Source: Theristus sp. LFF4_11
Lineage: Eukaryota > Nematoda > Chromadorea > Monhysterida > Xyalidae
Assembly (NCBI GenBank): GCA_030248135.1
Contig: JASANC010000153.1
Location: 1-64,000, forward strand
Length of the DNA: 64,000 nucleotides
Direction of reading: 5' to 3'
Shown: piece after piece, positions 1 through 16,711 of the stretch
Numbering within the stretch: position 1 is the first letter of the stretch
How the letters are laid out: each line of letters opens with the position of its first letter
The notes under the pieces: generated by a model
Seen by the model: only the letters and a program-made list of their open reading frames with translations
Database searches by the model: none
What the model was told of the DNA's origin: nothing
Made by a program: the position numbers and the translations under genes

Positions 1-24
1 TTGGTATCTTATATTTCATCATAA

Positions 25-633
25 ATGGATCTGTTGGTATCCGATGATGGCAATTCAGTGAAGGCCGACTTTGATCAGATTCTGGCAGGTGAATTACAAA
101 TTGCAATGGAAGACATGAAGCTGAAAAGGAAGTCTGAAACGAATCGATGCCAAGTGGAAGTTGACAGTGTCACAGGATGCTTTGCGTGTCGATCGGGTGC
201 GAGACTGCAACTAACGTGTCGCACTGACCACACAGATACGATGGCTCATGTTCAATGTCAATCGTTCCATCTCGCTGTTCCATGCGAAGAAAGTGGCATC
301 ATCAGCAAACACCGTGTTCACCTACGTTCGGGTCGCGTCAAGGAAAATTGTCGAGTCATCTGCGGGACCTCAGAAACGGTTTTTGCCATTGAAGGTAGCT
401 TAGCTTACGTCAAAAAGGAACGACTTGGAAAAATTGGTCACGTGATAGCGGATGTGCGTTCAACAGGCAGCGGATTTGAATTTAGCAATTTGGCGCTCAC
501 GTTCTGGGACGAATGGGCGACAACAATCTTATGTGCCATCGGTCTGGTGATCGGTATCGTGTTGACCGTGCAGTTATTACCGATCATAGTCGTTCGAACT
601 GTACGTACGGCTATTTCAGTGTGCAAAAAGTAA
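25..633 (+). CDS. Class II fusion-glycoprotein-like (phlebovirus Gc type) C-terminal fragment, env-like ORF
   Basis: A 202-residue ORF starts at an ATG directly after an in-frame stop. Its middle carries paired cysteines in the spacing C-x11-GCFAC-x-SGA, then further cysteines to about residue 113. This is the pattern I know from the C-terminal domain and stem of phlebovirus-type Gc proteins and of env-like proteins in nematode LTR retroelements. One strong membrane span lies at about residues 165-192, followed by a short basic tail. The fusion-loop domains are missing, so this is a 5'-truncated copy, or a last exon whose upstream part lies outside the window. It sits 500 bp before an SGNH-like ORF on the same strand, which suggests one mobile element. 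Family assignment is from pattern only; an unrelated cysteine-rich type I membrane protein is possible. Confidence 0.5.
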   Translation: MDLLVSDDGNSVKADFDQILAGELQIAMEDMKLKRKSETNRCQVEVDSVTGCFACRSGARLQLTCRTDHTDTMAHVQCQSFHLAVPCEESGIISKHRVHLRSGRVKENCRVICGTSETVFAIEGSLAYVKKERLGKIGHVIADVRSTGSGFEFSNLALTFWDEWATTILCAIGLVIGIVLTVQLLPIIVVRTVRTAISVCKK

Positions 634-1131
634 CCAAAAAAACATTATATCGCATCATTGCTATGTTTTGTGTTGTTGTGCATAATGCAACAAAAATTTC
701 ACACACTAGTCTCCGAATCAAAACATATTGCAGTCGCTCTATAGCTGTCTGTAAACCCAGGCAGCTTTACATTTGCATATATCGTGTGTGTTGGCTTCAC
801 TGCATCGTAACATTTGCTGCTTGTATTAAATTCGTGTGCTCGTTGTGCTCATGTTGGCGTGTGATGGCTTCACTCTAAGTTGGGTTCGGTCTTGGCGCTT
901 ATGTTCGATCGTGGCGTTCGCTCGGTGCTGGCAAAATTATCCGGCCCAAATGGCCAACCACCAACCGGCCCACATGGCCAAAAAATAATCCGACCCTAAT
1001 GGTCAATTTATCCGGTCCAACTGGCCACCACACGGCCCAAATGGCCAGAAACTAACCCGACCCAAATGGTCACTTTATCCGGCCCAACTGGCCATTCATA
1101 TACATTATTCTGTCAAAATTAAACGATAATA
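634..1131. repeat. Spacer with tandem GGCCCAAATGGCC-type palindromic repeats
   Basis: No gene is seen. From about 938 to 1095 a GGCC-x5-GGCC palindrome (for example GGCCCAAATGGCC) recurs about ten times, alternating with diverged forms (CGACCCAAATGGTCA, CGGTCCAACTGGCCA). Pairs are spaced about 20-35 bp apart with TTTATCC linkers. The block ends just upstream of the ATG of the SGNH-like ORF at 1132, so it could be an element-internal repeat or a 5' regulatory region. Confidence 0.7.
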
Positions 1132-2055
1132 ATGTCAACCGAACAAGAGCGGGCGACGAAACGAGTCACCGAGGGCTGTCTCAAACTTTTGCGAACCGAT
1201 CGTCCAATCGAGGCTCGTCGACTTGACGCGATCAAGGACATTGTCGTCGATCTCATGATTCAACATAAGCGCGAGGAGGCTAATGAACCTGGTGCTTTGG
1301 CAACGTCGCCAACAAAGGCAGTCATTATTCCAGCGCATCACGAAACTGAAATCATCTCGGACAATGAGTCGAGTGTCGATCAACCGAAATTAGCAGTAAG
1401 TCCAGATGACACAATTTTCGCTGATAAAATGGCTGACCAGTGGTGTCGAAACCCGTTGTTGCTCGGCGGACAGTCAAAGGACGAATCAACAGAATTCTGC
1501 ACACCAGGGCCTTCAACCGCTGCATCTGCTGTTGCATCTGAACAGTCCGCTGTTGTGGACCATTTGCTGCTGAGTGATTCTCAGTTGCGACGTTTGAGTA
1601 CTAAGAACTGGAAAAGTGCAATAGTACGAGCATTTAGTGGATGCAAAGTAGGACAGTTGAAGTCAAAAATTGAATCACATTCTATGCCAAACCCTCAGCT
1701 GTCCATTGTGCTTTTTATTGGTGTGAATGACGTTTTCAGTATGTGTGATACCAGAAAAATTGCCAATAGGTTTCTTGCACTAACTGATTTTCTTCAACAC
1801 CGTTTTCCGCAAGTGTCGTACATTTGTGTGGCACCTGTTCCCCGTAAACAGGATTGTGAACAAGAATGCGATAGATTGAACAATCTCATTCGTAGAGCCT
1901 ATGAACAGGACAGTGTAGTGCATTTTATTGAACCTTGTCAGGAGCTAGCAATGCGTGACCATGTGCATTTTGAGATATCTTCCATCATGCAAATTTTGAA
2001 GCAATGTGAAACAGTAACTGGCCCAATTATGAAACGTAAAAAGCCAAAGTACTGA
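1132..2055 (+). CDS. SGNH/GDSL-hydrolase-like protein, single exon, probably element-encoded
   Basis: An uninterrupted 307-residue ORF with no intron. The C-terminal half (about residues 145-290) reads as an SGNH-hydrolase fold. Block I is LLLSDSQL with the nucleophile-type Asp-Ser, block II a Gly in FSGCKV, block III IGVNDV with the family Gly-x-Asn-Asp, and block V DHVHF with the Asp-x-x-His pair near residue 269. The first 140 residues are low-complexity and polar and I cannot assign them. Stand-alone SGNH domains are known in several retroelement proteins and in modular esterases. The lack of introns, when every cellular gene here is split, and the env-like ORF upstream favour a mobile-element origin. 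An AATAAA lies at 2324. Enzymatic activity is inference. Confidence 0.55.
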   Translation: MSTEQERATKRVTEGCLKLLRTDRPIEARRLDAIKDIVVDLMIQHKREEANEPGALATSPTKAVIIPAHHETEIISDNESSVDQPKLAVSPDDTIFADKMADQWCRNPLLLGGQSKDESTEFCTPGPSTAASAVASEQSAVVDHLLLSDSQLRRLSTKNWKSAIVRAFSGCKVGQLKSKIESHSMPNPQLSIVLFIGVNDVFSMCDTRKIANRFLALTDFLQHRFPQVSYICVAPVPRKQDCEQECDRLNNLIRRAYEQDSVVHFIEPCQELAMRDHVHFEISSIMQILKQCETVTGPIMKRKKPKY

Positions 2056-2658
2056 TTGGTAGTAATTGAATTTTTTTGAATTTAATTTGAATTTGTGAAT
2101 TTTGAATCTAAATTTGTGCATTAAATTTCCTTTTTCCCTGTGGGGAGTGTGCTGGTTACAGCATGAAATACAGATAAGAAATACCACATGCATGTTTTGT
2201 CTTGTTTTTTGATGCAATGTTTTTTTTGTTTACAACAGTTCAGTTGGTTTTTCATGTCTGTTTGGTGCTACTGTTCAGAAAAAATTGCTGAATCTACGTA
2301 TAACAGTTTTCTCGGATAATATAATAAAAGTCAAGAATAAAAACAAGAAAAAAGCCACTTGCGACCAGAATAAAACCTGCACTATAATGGCTTCGAAAAA
2401 ACTCTTGAGTCCCGAATTTTCATATGCGAGTGTGCATTGATAGATTTTTTACACTCACAATTGGTTTTATCTTCAATTGGTCGTTTTGTCCGTATTCTTC
2501 TGTGTATGTCCGAATTCCTAACCCAATGGACCGTTCGGAATCGGTTTGTTTGCACCAACATCTGTTTGCAGCCTTTTCTTTTCGATTGATAAACGAACGT
2601 AAAGCAGTCTAACAAAAACGAGCAAATAAACAGTGACAATAATAACATTCAACGATGT
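2056..2658. other. 3' flank of the element-like ORFs; no gene seen
   Basis: AT-rich sequence with an AATAAA at 2324-2329 and A-rich runs near 2335-2355, suitable for 3' processing of the upstream plus-strand transcript. The remaining part should hold the 3' UTR of the minus-strand ADPRS gene. I found no clear LTR pair. Confidence 0.4.
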
Positions 2659-5600
2659 TCATTGATGTGGTGACGCCTCGCATGCCAACAGATTTTCATG
2701 CAGTTTGCCAGCGAGCGCGTCAAACGTTTCATACAGCTCCAGTTTCTTCACCAAACAGTCTGGTATCACAGTGACGTCATAGTACGCGCCGGCCAGTGCG
2801 CCGGCCATCGTGGCGATCGTGTCCGTGTCGCCGGCGAGCGAGATCGCGAACGCCATTGTTCTCAAAAATCTGTTCTCAAACTGAAAAACAAACGACTGTC
2901 GTTGAATTATTTAGTTTCATTTCATCAGTTCATGGCAATCTAATAACGAACACTGACCTGTTCAAAATTGCGCACGGGCGTCACACAAGTGAGGAAGGCG
3001 AACAAGGCCGTCGCCACTGACTCGGCCGCACTGATTGAGTTGCCGAGTTGCTCGATCACCGTGTCTGCGTCAGAGCAGTTGTCCCGCAGTAGCTGCTCAA
3101 TCGACGACAATTTGCGCTTGTAAACGCTGTCTGCGAAATTGCACTGCCTGACAATGAAATCGTGATCTATTTTGGAACTCTGCTGGGTACAAAAAGAAAC
3201 AAAAGTTAAGAAAACTGGACATCTCACTTGCGCGCGTACGTCAACTGTTTGATGGCGGTGTTGTTTTTGAATTGTTGCTCAAGAACGGAATCCAGTTGGT
3301 GCACAAAGTCCACACGTGCCTGTAGCGGGTCAAGCGAATCGCTGGGCGTCCTCAGGAGGCGGTGCACAGCCAGTGACTGCAGCACAGCACCGACCACTGC
3401 GTCCACGTGCGTGTGCGTGGTGCGCGCTTGCCGAACGGCCATCTGAGCACAAACGCACGAACGCTCACTGACACTGTGGAACATCGTCTGTTGGGCAGGG
3501 TGGCTCAAAACATTATGATCTTTTATTTTGGATTCAACCCCAGTCTCAATGCGCGCATTGATAGGTAGTTTTATGACGAGGGAATTCAAAATTTGCAAAG
3601 TGATCCGAGTCCCTTAAATACGGACGAGTCACTTAGGCGATTTTGAATTGCCACATGCAGATTGAAACTAGTTGCCTTTCGGCGTTTGCAAACACATTGA
3701 GTCGCAGCACCTAAAAATTGATATTACAATGGCGACAGGCTAGTTCAACACTGGGTCTGACCGTAAAGCACGCCATTCGCACAGCCAACTGCAACAACCT
3801 GCGTCGCGTCCTCGGTTGACCGGTGCGCGGTGGCCAAGGCGACGGCAGCCGCGCGCATCGCAGCGCCATTGCCGAAGCTGCCCTCTCCGTCGAACTGCCG
3901 ACCGGCCAGTTCGCTCGCGTCCACCGTGTAATCGCACTCGCGTAGCTCATCGAACACTCGGCCAACGGCCGCACCGTAGCCGCGATTCGGCTGCTCGAAG
4001 AAGGACTCTGTGAATCTGGAAGATCCGTACGTAGTTGAAGACCGTAGCTTTTGTATGTTCAAGTTTTTCAAGTGCAAGTTCAAGTCTGCATTCTGTCTGT
4101 CCTGTCTGCATTCAACTGAGATCATCATAACATGTGTCTCGCCAAACCAAACGTAGGTACAAAGTGTTTCTTTAAACCTGTCATCTTTTCAGCAGCTACA
4201 CTACAAAGCCCGTGAAAGAAGAAAAACGGCATCGTGTTGGAAAGACGTGTTTAGTCACAACACAAATGGAGTTTCTGATTCCAAACTAACCTTCGTTCAT
4301 TCTTCTTCAACTTAAAAAGCTTCGTGCGCTTTGTATTCTGCAGAAGAATTTGACAGGTTTGAAGAAACATGCTACATAAAAACACAGGACGCACTTTCTC
4401 GCCAAAACGTTCGAATCCAATCTGTTCTTGTTTTCGGCCAGTACACGAAGAAGGCTCAAGTGCATCGCTGAATCATCCGTGTAGTACAGAACGCGCCCTG
4501 AAAATAAGCATAAATCGGTACATTTTTTAAACACGGGGCTAGCCAACCAAACTGATTAGAGTCCTGTGGGACCATTTGTGAAACATGACCAGCATCCACA
4601 GATGTAACGTTGCAGAAGCCATACCAGGAAAAATGGCAATAATGATAATAATAATAATAATAATAATAGCTCTTGTAATTCTTACATACGAGTCCGGCAT
4701 TAAGCAGATCCATCAAATCCGTAGTTTAATTTGAATAATGTTTACAAGTATGAAACGAAACACGTCGGGGCATGTGTATGAAATTACCATTCTAAGACAT
4801 GACGTCAAATTCTATTACTCCGTTGTTTGTCAAAGGAGATGACACACTGATCACGCACGTGATGGCACCACCAGCACCACACGCTGGCGCCTACTATTTT
4901 TCACGCCTCGTGTACTCCCTACTTTTAATTTGACTCGCATATCTTCTCAACCGACCGATCAAAATCAGCCGTCCACAGTTTTCCACTGCGACTGTTTTCA
5001 GCTGCATTTTGCACTTTATTTTTGTTTCTCCATCCATATCACTGACAGTAACCATTGTCTGGATGGCACAACATCCGCGAGTTGAATTCACGCGGAACTA
5101 ACCAAATAAAAGTCATGGTCAATTAGGATTGCAGAAATTGAGCAGAGCCCGTGCATTAAAAACGCGGAAAAACTCAGCATTGACAGCGTTTTTTTTTCAC
5201 GAACGAAATGCTTGAGGGTTTTTTCTGCGAAAGCTCATTTTCGTTTTTGTTGAAAATCGAGTTCTATGAATGTGCATGCAGCACGCTAGCGGCTGCAAAG
5301 CATGAAGGTCTGGTGTCTTTCCATGCAGCTTGAATAATAATGTGTATTTTGTGGCTGCGTCACATTGCGGCGCGGTAACGTTAATTTTCGTATTCTTTTT
5401 TTCCCATACCAACGCAACCGACATTCGGTCTGCTGGTGCGACGCTTCAAGCGGTTTTCTTTCTTTTCTCCACCGTATTGCGTGATTTATTTTCACGGGCC
5501 CCGGCTCCGCCGAATGGTCGTTCTTTGCGTGTGCGCACCATCACACTGCGAAAAACGGAAACACGCAGCGCGTGCGCGTTATATGCCGTCTCGATGCCGC

Positions 5601-8600
5601 TTCCTAATTTCCGGCGCTCGTTATTCCGCGTGTACTACTCACTCACTCGCGTTGTGCGCCACGGTTTTTACTACACGCGTCCACCGCTACGACAACACCA
5701 GAACACATGGCAGATTTATTGTCGAAAAAGAAATACCTGGCATTGTCATCTGTTTTTAACGGTAATATACCAAGTGAAAATTAAGTTCACTCCACCACAA
5801 GAATATCCATTTTCTTGATGCTACATGGTTATAAGCAAAACGCAGAGCAAGGATCTCCATTTCATGCATCATTCGTTGCCTGCTTCTGAGTTTGGTAAAC
5901 CAACAGTAGTCTCATTTGCACTCTAGTGCAGTATATTTGCTTATTGCCAGACCTATAGTTAAAAATCCGCTTCTTTTTTTGTGCCAGCCAAGGTAGTTGT
6001 GATCCTCGAGTGCTGTTCAAACGAACCGACATCCATAATATTCTGGTCGCTAGTTATATCTTCGGTTTATGTCCCCGTCTTTTCAGTCGCGGCTTTGGCG
6101 GGCCAAGTGGCACTCGATTGGTTTGCTGCTGCTTGTTTCCGTCACTTTTAACACACAGTATAATCGGTCAAACAAAACTACCAGCAGCTAACAAACAAAC
6201 CGGTGCGTCTCAAGAGGCCCGCGGTCGACGTTCGGCATGTTTAGAGCGAGCACATGTTTTCAAAAAAAATGAATACACTCGCAGTTGGCCTGGTTGCGTG
6301 TCCGCTTGCCGGTGAACAACTCGGAAAATTGCTGAATCACAAGAAGCATGTGCCAAGTTTGAGAAACTGGTTCGTCATGTGGTTCTTCGGCGCATCTTTC
6401 ATGTAACACCACATTGTACCTCATTGAGCAATAAGTCAGATCTGATAATCGTGATAATTTCAATACCGAGCGGAAACAAGAGCATCTGTTTGTTTGAATG
6501 TTTTTAAACGTCATTTAATTGGTGAAAATTATAATTTTTTAACAAAAAAAACAAAATTTATTAAAATCAATCTTATTTTTGTAACTTTAATAAAATAATG
6601 CGCCGCCTGTGAACTTATTTTACCCAATGCAGCCGGTTACCCCGGACGAGCTTTTGTTTAAAATTTATATCAAGTATGGGCTATGGGCCATAAATCCACA
6701 TGCGTTCAATAAATCATGCGCCATATAAAAGCGCTCTGTGGCAAAAAGCAACACTAAATCTCTTTCAAAGTCGATATAGAAGAGATCGAAGCTCAAAAGT
6801 CAAGTAGGATACATGTAGTCACAGGAGATCATGTAATGTTGGTGTGACCAGGACGTGACCGTGTACCAGAAATTTACTTTAAATTGCACCGGATGCTGTG
6901 GCACACCGCCATGAGGAAAAACATTCCGGATCGCAGAGACCGTTGACTCTTTGGGGAATAGCGCACTTGCAAGCACCGTAACTAACCAAATGCATCCTTA
7001 TTTTCGTATCCTTCAAGAACGAAAGAACTCAAATCGGGCTAAATAAAGCTGAGGAGACGACAAACACAAACCGTGCGGCAAATATGCGATATCCGTAAGA
7101 GCGACATCAAATGCGCATTATTGTCAGCTAATTTACCACACCCACAATGACAGTAATCATCCGGTTTGCTATTGGTAATTTCATGTGCAACAATAATGCA
7201 ATTGTTCGCATGATCATATCTGTTGAAGACCTCGTTAGTATAGTTCCGAAACTGGCACTCTTCCCATCTTTGTAGTTTCATACTCGAGACATTCAATCAT
7301 ACGTCATTACTTTGTTGCAGTTCGGACTGTGATCGTCAAAAAACTATGCAATAAACATTGATCACACGCGCACCAGATCACGAAACTGGTTGATAAAAAA
7401 AACGGGACGATACAAAACTATGAAATGGCGCCGCCTGTTCCAACTTGGATTCAGTCTGTGGCTGACGTTCATCATCTTTTGCAGTTACCTGATAACTGTC
7501 GACAAGCAAAATCAAAACAGTCAAGCTCAACCGGTTCCGTCTGCAACAACCAATGGCGAGTTCATTCGTAATTTTGCCACGAGTACGCAAGCAAGCACTG
7601 GCAGATCAAGCCACCTGATTTCCACGGATCCGAGACGACGCCAACAGAACAGCGGCCGTGAGGACCAGCACAAAGCCACCACAGTATTTCAACAGCACCG
7701 CACACACATTGAGTTCATTGGAAAGCGTTTTGACAACTACACCAGACTTCACAAAATCTCTAAAGTCGGTCATTTTCAACCACTTTCTGATGACCTTGTA
7801 GTATTTTCGGCGTTTTTCGACCAACGGGTACAACCAGCAACTGTGAGACTAATGGTAGCTGTGAAAACGAATGGCGCCAACAGAAAACGCGTGGAAGCGA
7901 AATTTCGAAACCACATCTTCTGCGTTTGGCCAGTGTCAACGGACCGATTGGAAACGTCTGCATCATCAAAGCATTCACTGTCACGTCACACCGTGAGATC
8001 AACGAAGCTGCATTCAACAACTCAATTCTACGAAATGTGCGAAAATCATAACGGTCAATTTGGCGGCTACATTGTCAGTTGTAAACAACCAGCCACGAAG
8101 GACGGCAAAAAACTCATTTTTGACCGAACGGAAGTGATTCTTCTGGACAGACGTGAGTGATCAGTGATTACTGTTTTCAAAACTAAAATAGTTGAACAAA
8201 GAAACTTGATCGTGGCTTTCTTTTGTGCCAGGAACCAACTACCACATGCACATACCAGCGGTCACCAATGAACTGTGCACGGAATGCGGCACACAACCAC
8301 CCGACCCCGACATCGTTAACGAAGTGAAATCGTTGCAAACGAACTTTTCCACAAACAACATCAATCCTGACGAACATTTGCAACCACAACCGCCACCGCA
8401 GCAACAAGTGCCGACTTCCAGTGCAACAAAAATTCCGCGAAAACCAGACGAAACGCCACCATCGATCCCGCAGACACCGGCAAGTCAAGCTCAATAGCTT
8501 TTTTCATGGCTTAACAGTTTCAATAATGAATAATCATCAATTTTAGGGGAACACCATAATATCAAGCGATAACCGAGTGGCATACGCCGTTTGCATACAC

Positions 8601-10383
8601 ACGCCGCTGCACGGTGAACGTTACGACGCGCGCTATGTGATCGAGTACATCGAGCTTCAATTGGCGCTCGGGGCTCAGCAGATCATATTTTACGTCACCG
8701 ACGATCCGAGAATAGAAACACTGCGTTCAGTGTTAAGGTGAGCGGAAGCGGACAACGAGAAAACGTTAGCCGTGTCTCTGTGTGCAACCAAAATGCAAGC
8801 AACGATTGATTGGAGTCCACCCTAAAACAGCTCGTTCCATTTGTTCCGTTCCCGCTCCATTTTGTTCTACTTTTTGGTTGCCAATTTCAAAAACATTTAC
8901 GAAACACACCAGACTCTACGAGCATCTCGGCGTGGTGACAACGATTCGATGGTCGATTCACGAGCACATCAAACCGACTGCAATCTGGTACATGGGTCAA
9001 TTGTTGGCGGTGCAGGACTGTTTGTACAGGGCGATCGCAGCTGGCGTCCATCATCTGGCGTTGCACGACCTGGACGAGCTGATCGTGCCTGAACGCCCCG
9101 ACATCACGTCGTTGCCTCAGGTTTGTTCAGTTCAGTTGTTCAGAAGGACAGAGGCATTCTTTTTTGCCATTATTCGTCCGCTTGATTTGTTCAGAAGGAT
9201 AGGCATCCTTTTTGCCATTATTCGTGCGCTTGCTTTCAAAAACGTCAACTAACATCGTCAAATCGGCAATCTGCACAAACAGTTATCGGCGGCATTGTGG
9301 CACTTGTATCCGACGGCCAGCGGTTTCCACGTCACACCGGAACTACACCGATCATCGGCGCATCGAGCGCTCTCGATTTTCGACTCTTCTGACGTCTACA
9401 AGGTGGACGCCGACAACTTCGTGAGGCACCTGACGAAGCCGCTCGTGCGACCGGAGCGCATCTTCGAGCTCGGCATACATCACATATCGAAACAGTTGCG
9501 CGAACGCCACCGCAGTCGGCTGGCACCGCCGGAGCTGGTCGTGATGCACCACTACAGCGCACGATTCGCCGCGAGCACTGCGGAGCTGGTCAGCACGCAG
9601 CAGCACGGCACACGACTGCTGCAGACGTTCAGGCGGACGGTTGACACGAACGTCAGACTGGTGATGCAGCATTTACGCACTGGAGCAGTACTGGCCAATT
9701 GACTTTGGTGTTTTTGGCGTTGGATGATTTTGTGGGATCCAATTGGAGCTTCGAGATTTCGGAAGCTGTTTCGAAAATTCAATCACTCCATTGCGTGCTT
9801 TAGTGCATTTTTGATTGCATCATCTGCAAGTGAGCTCACAACACGTGAGGCTTTTGTTGTTTATTGTAAGTTGTCTCTTGTTTTTTTGCTTGCACAAATG
9901 GGCGTTCCTGCTTGTAAGTTTGAAAAACCGGTGTGAACAACAAAGCCGTTGAAAACCAAGAATGGCTTCTATTTTTCCATTTATACCACCATTCAAGCTG
10001 TTTTCAACGTATGACGTGAAAAATAAGCACCAGATTCGCACTCAGCGACCCACATTTTTTTCCAGCAGGTTTTGTAAACGAGAATGTTTCCCTCCCGTCA
10101 CGCCCACTGAATATCCCATTAATGTGGGCTCCACTCCAAAATTCATACGAAAAACGGCAACAGCCAGCCAGCTAACAATCAAACTCAACCAACCGCGTTT
10201 ACCGGTCGCTTGCTCGCGCACCCACTCAGCAACAGCGTTTCTGAACTTGTCAGCTGCATCGCGACCCGAGAAGCCACCCCAAAAGTTGTTCTGCTCAAAG
10301 TGCGCCCCGAGCGCGTCGCCGGCCAGCGCACCGAGCACACAGCCACGAAATCGACTCAGTGGCACCGTACACGAGCCGGCCAT
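2659..10383 (-). CDS. ADPRS: ADP-ribosylhydrolase 3 (ADP-ribosylserine hydrolase), 6 exons
   Basis: Hydrolyses serine-linked ADP-ribose and poly/O-acetyl-ADP-ribose in nucleus and mitochondria, using two Mg2+ ions. Exons on the minus strand: 10203-10383, 4395-4497, 3799-4015, 3228-3442, 2958-3177, 2659-2874. All phases agree and give 383 residues (the human protein is 363). Seen motifs: SRFRGCVLGALAGDALGAHF followed by the family Glu (residue 34); YYTDDSAM with the first metal Asp pair; GYGAAV and GEGSFGNGAAMR; THTHVDAV, the His helix; LAGDTDTIATMAGALAGAYY near the C terminus with the second metal Asp cluster. The start is the ATG at 10383, 15 bases before which there is only a non-ATG open frame. 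Intron 1 is 5.7 kb and holds a whole opposite-strand gene; the other introns are 50-380 bp. The exon 6 acceptor is a weak TTTGAG, chosen because it alone keeps frame and alignment. Confidence 0.9.
4498..7419. other. First half of ADPRS intron 1; no exon supported
   Basis: This is the part of the ADPRS intron downstream (in gene sense) of the nested GT92 gene. An (ATA)n run of about 30 bp lies at 4639-4669, and an A-rich stretch at 6535-6600. Open frames here are short and unlike any family I know. A minus-strand frame at about 4686-4716 (LMDLLNAGL before a GTATGTAAG donor) was considered as an extra exon but has no acceptor. Confidence 0.6.
4639..4669. repeat. (AAT)n microsatellite
   Basis: About ten AAT/ATA trinucleotide units, located in intron 1 of ADPRS. 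Confidence 0.85.
7420..9702 (+). CDS. Glycosyltransferase family 92 (DUF23) type II membrane protein, nested in ADPRS intron 1
   Basis: Golgi-type glycosyltransferase; GT92 members add galactose, for example beta-1,4 to core fucose in nematodes. Exons: 7420-8152, 8232 to about 8407, 8547-8737, 8913-9120, 9283-9702. About 575 residues. After a short basic start (MKWRR) residues 9-25 form a signal anchor (LGFSLWLTFIIFCSYLITV). Family landmarks in order: DLVVFSAFFDQR; YAVCIHTPLHGE followed by IEYIELQLALGAQQIIFY; IRWSIH and GQLLAVQDCLYR; the metal-binding LHDLDELIVP (the DxD-type motif); KPLVRPERIFELGIHH; and a C-terminal LVVMHHY. The exon 2 end is uncertain: two in-phase donors (8324 and 8408) fit, and the Pro/Gln-rich stretch there may be partly intron. 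The gene lies wholly inside an intron of an opposite-strand gene. The exact sugar and acceptor are unknown. Confidence 0.88.
9703..10202. other. Between GT92 stop and ADPRS exon 1
   Basis: This is the 5' end of ADPRS intron 1 and the 3' flank of the GT92 gene. No further gene or repeat is recognised. Its minus strand stays open next to exon 1 because the exon reading frame runs past the chosen donor (ACCG before GTAAAC at 10202). Confidence 0.5.
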
Positions 10384-10902
10384 CTGACGCAGCGACACAG
10401 CACCTTTTTTTCAAATTCCATTTTTTTCGCACAATTTCACAATCAATACACTCATGCCGCGGGTGCAACATGACCGCAGTCGGACAATCAGATCTCCACA
10501 TATTTCATTTTTTCTCTCGAAAACACAAGTTTTATTCTATTTATGTCCAGAATCACGTAGCGATAGATTGTGATTGTGCGGCAGAGAATAGTGGTGAAAA
10601 TTTCGAAATATCACAGCGTCTTCAGTCCGTTCACCCAGAAGCTTGTACGGCTAACAACAACCGATAGTAACAAAAAGAAGAAGCTTTCCAACGAGCTTTG
10701 GCATTCTTTGATGAAATTAACAAGATCGATCAGAACTTTTCATCCCAACAAAACAATAACGTAACACCCATTCATGAACTCAACGTAACACCCATTCATG
10801 AACGCAATAACAAAACAAAACAATAGAGTCCAACAGAAATGAGTACAGTCCATAACAATATTCCATGGCATATCTGTTCCTAGCCGAAATCTTCATCGGC
10901 AC
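10384..10902. other. Short intergenic gap between ADPRS start and GARS stop
   Basis: Only about 520 bp separate the GARS stop from the ADPRS ATG on the same strand. The stretch must hold the GARS 3' UTR (an AATAAA on the minus strand at 10536-10531) and the ADPRS promoter. Two imperfect copies of CGTAACACCCATTCATGAAC lie side by side at about 10758-10805. Confidence 0.5.
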
Positions 10903-16334
<5,432 letters not shown>

Positions 16335-16499
16335 CCAATTCAAGTGCAATCTTCTTTTTCTTTTTAAATTTCAGGGCACATTCCTTTCGTCAGTTTCAAA
16401 TCAAAGTCGTCGTCTGTCTCGTCGTCATATCATAAGTGATGCTCGTGCTGTGCCAGAAATAGTTTTTTGCCACTTGCCGATAATAAAGAATAGCGCTTT
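16335..16499. other. Region upstream of GARS; likely promoter/5' UTR
   Basis: About 165 bp of ordinary sequence lies between the GARS ATG and the first repeat. No TATA-like box was convincing. Confidence 0.3.
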
Positions 16500-16699
16500 C
16501 CTATTTTAGCGTAACTTTCCACAAATAAAGTAACTTTGATATTTTAGCGTAACTTTCAACAAATAAAGTAACTTTGATATTTTACCGTAACTTTCAACAA
16601 ATAAAGTAACTTTGATATTTTACCGCAACTTTCAATTTTCGATGAATAACAGCTATCCTATTTTAGCGTAACTTTCAATATGTTACGCTAAAATAGGAT
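16500..16699. repeat. Small foldback-like element with ~38 bp tandem repeats
   Basis: CCTATTTTAGCGTAAC at the left end is mirrored by GTTACGCTAAAATAGG at the right end. Between them a unit of 38-39 bp (CGTAACTTTCAACAAATAAA plus AGTAACTTTGATATTTTA) is repeated about three times, with a partial fourth. Confidence 0.75.
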
Positions 16700-16711
16700 A
16701 GGGCTTGGTAC

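Noticed and set aside
4681..4720. Possible extra ADPRS exon (LMDLLNAGL with a GTATGTAAG donor, minus strand)
   Set aside because: No AG acceptor lies between it and an upstream in-frame stop, and exon 1 joins exon 2 in phase with normal family spacing.
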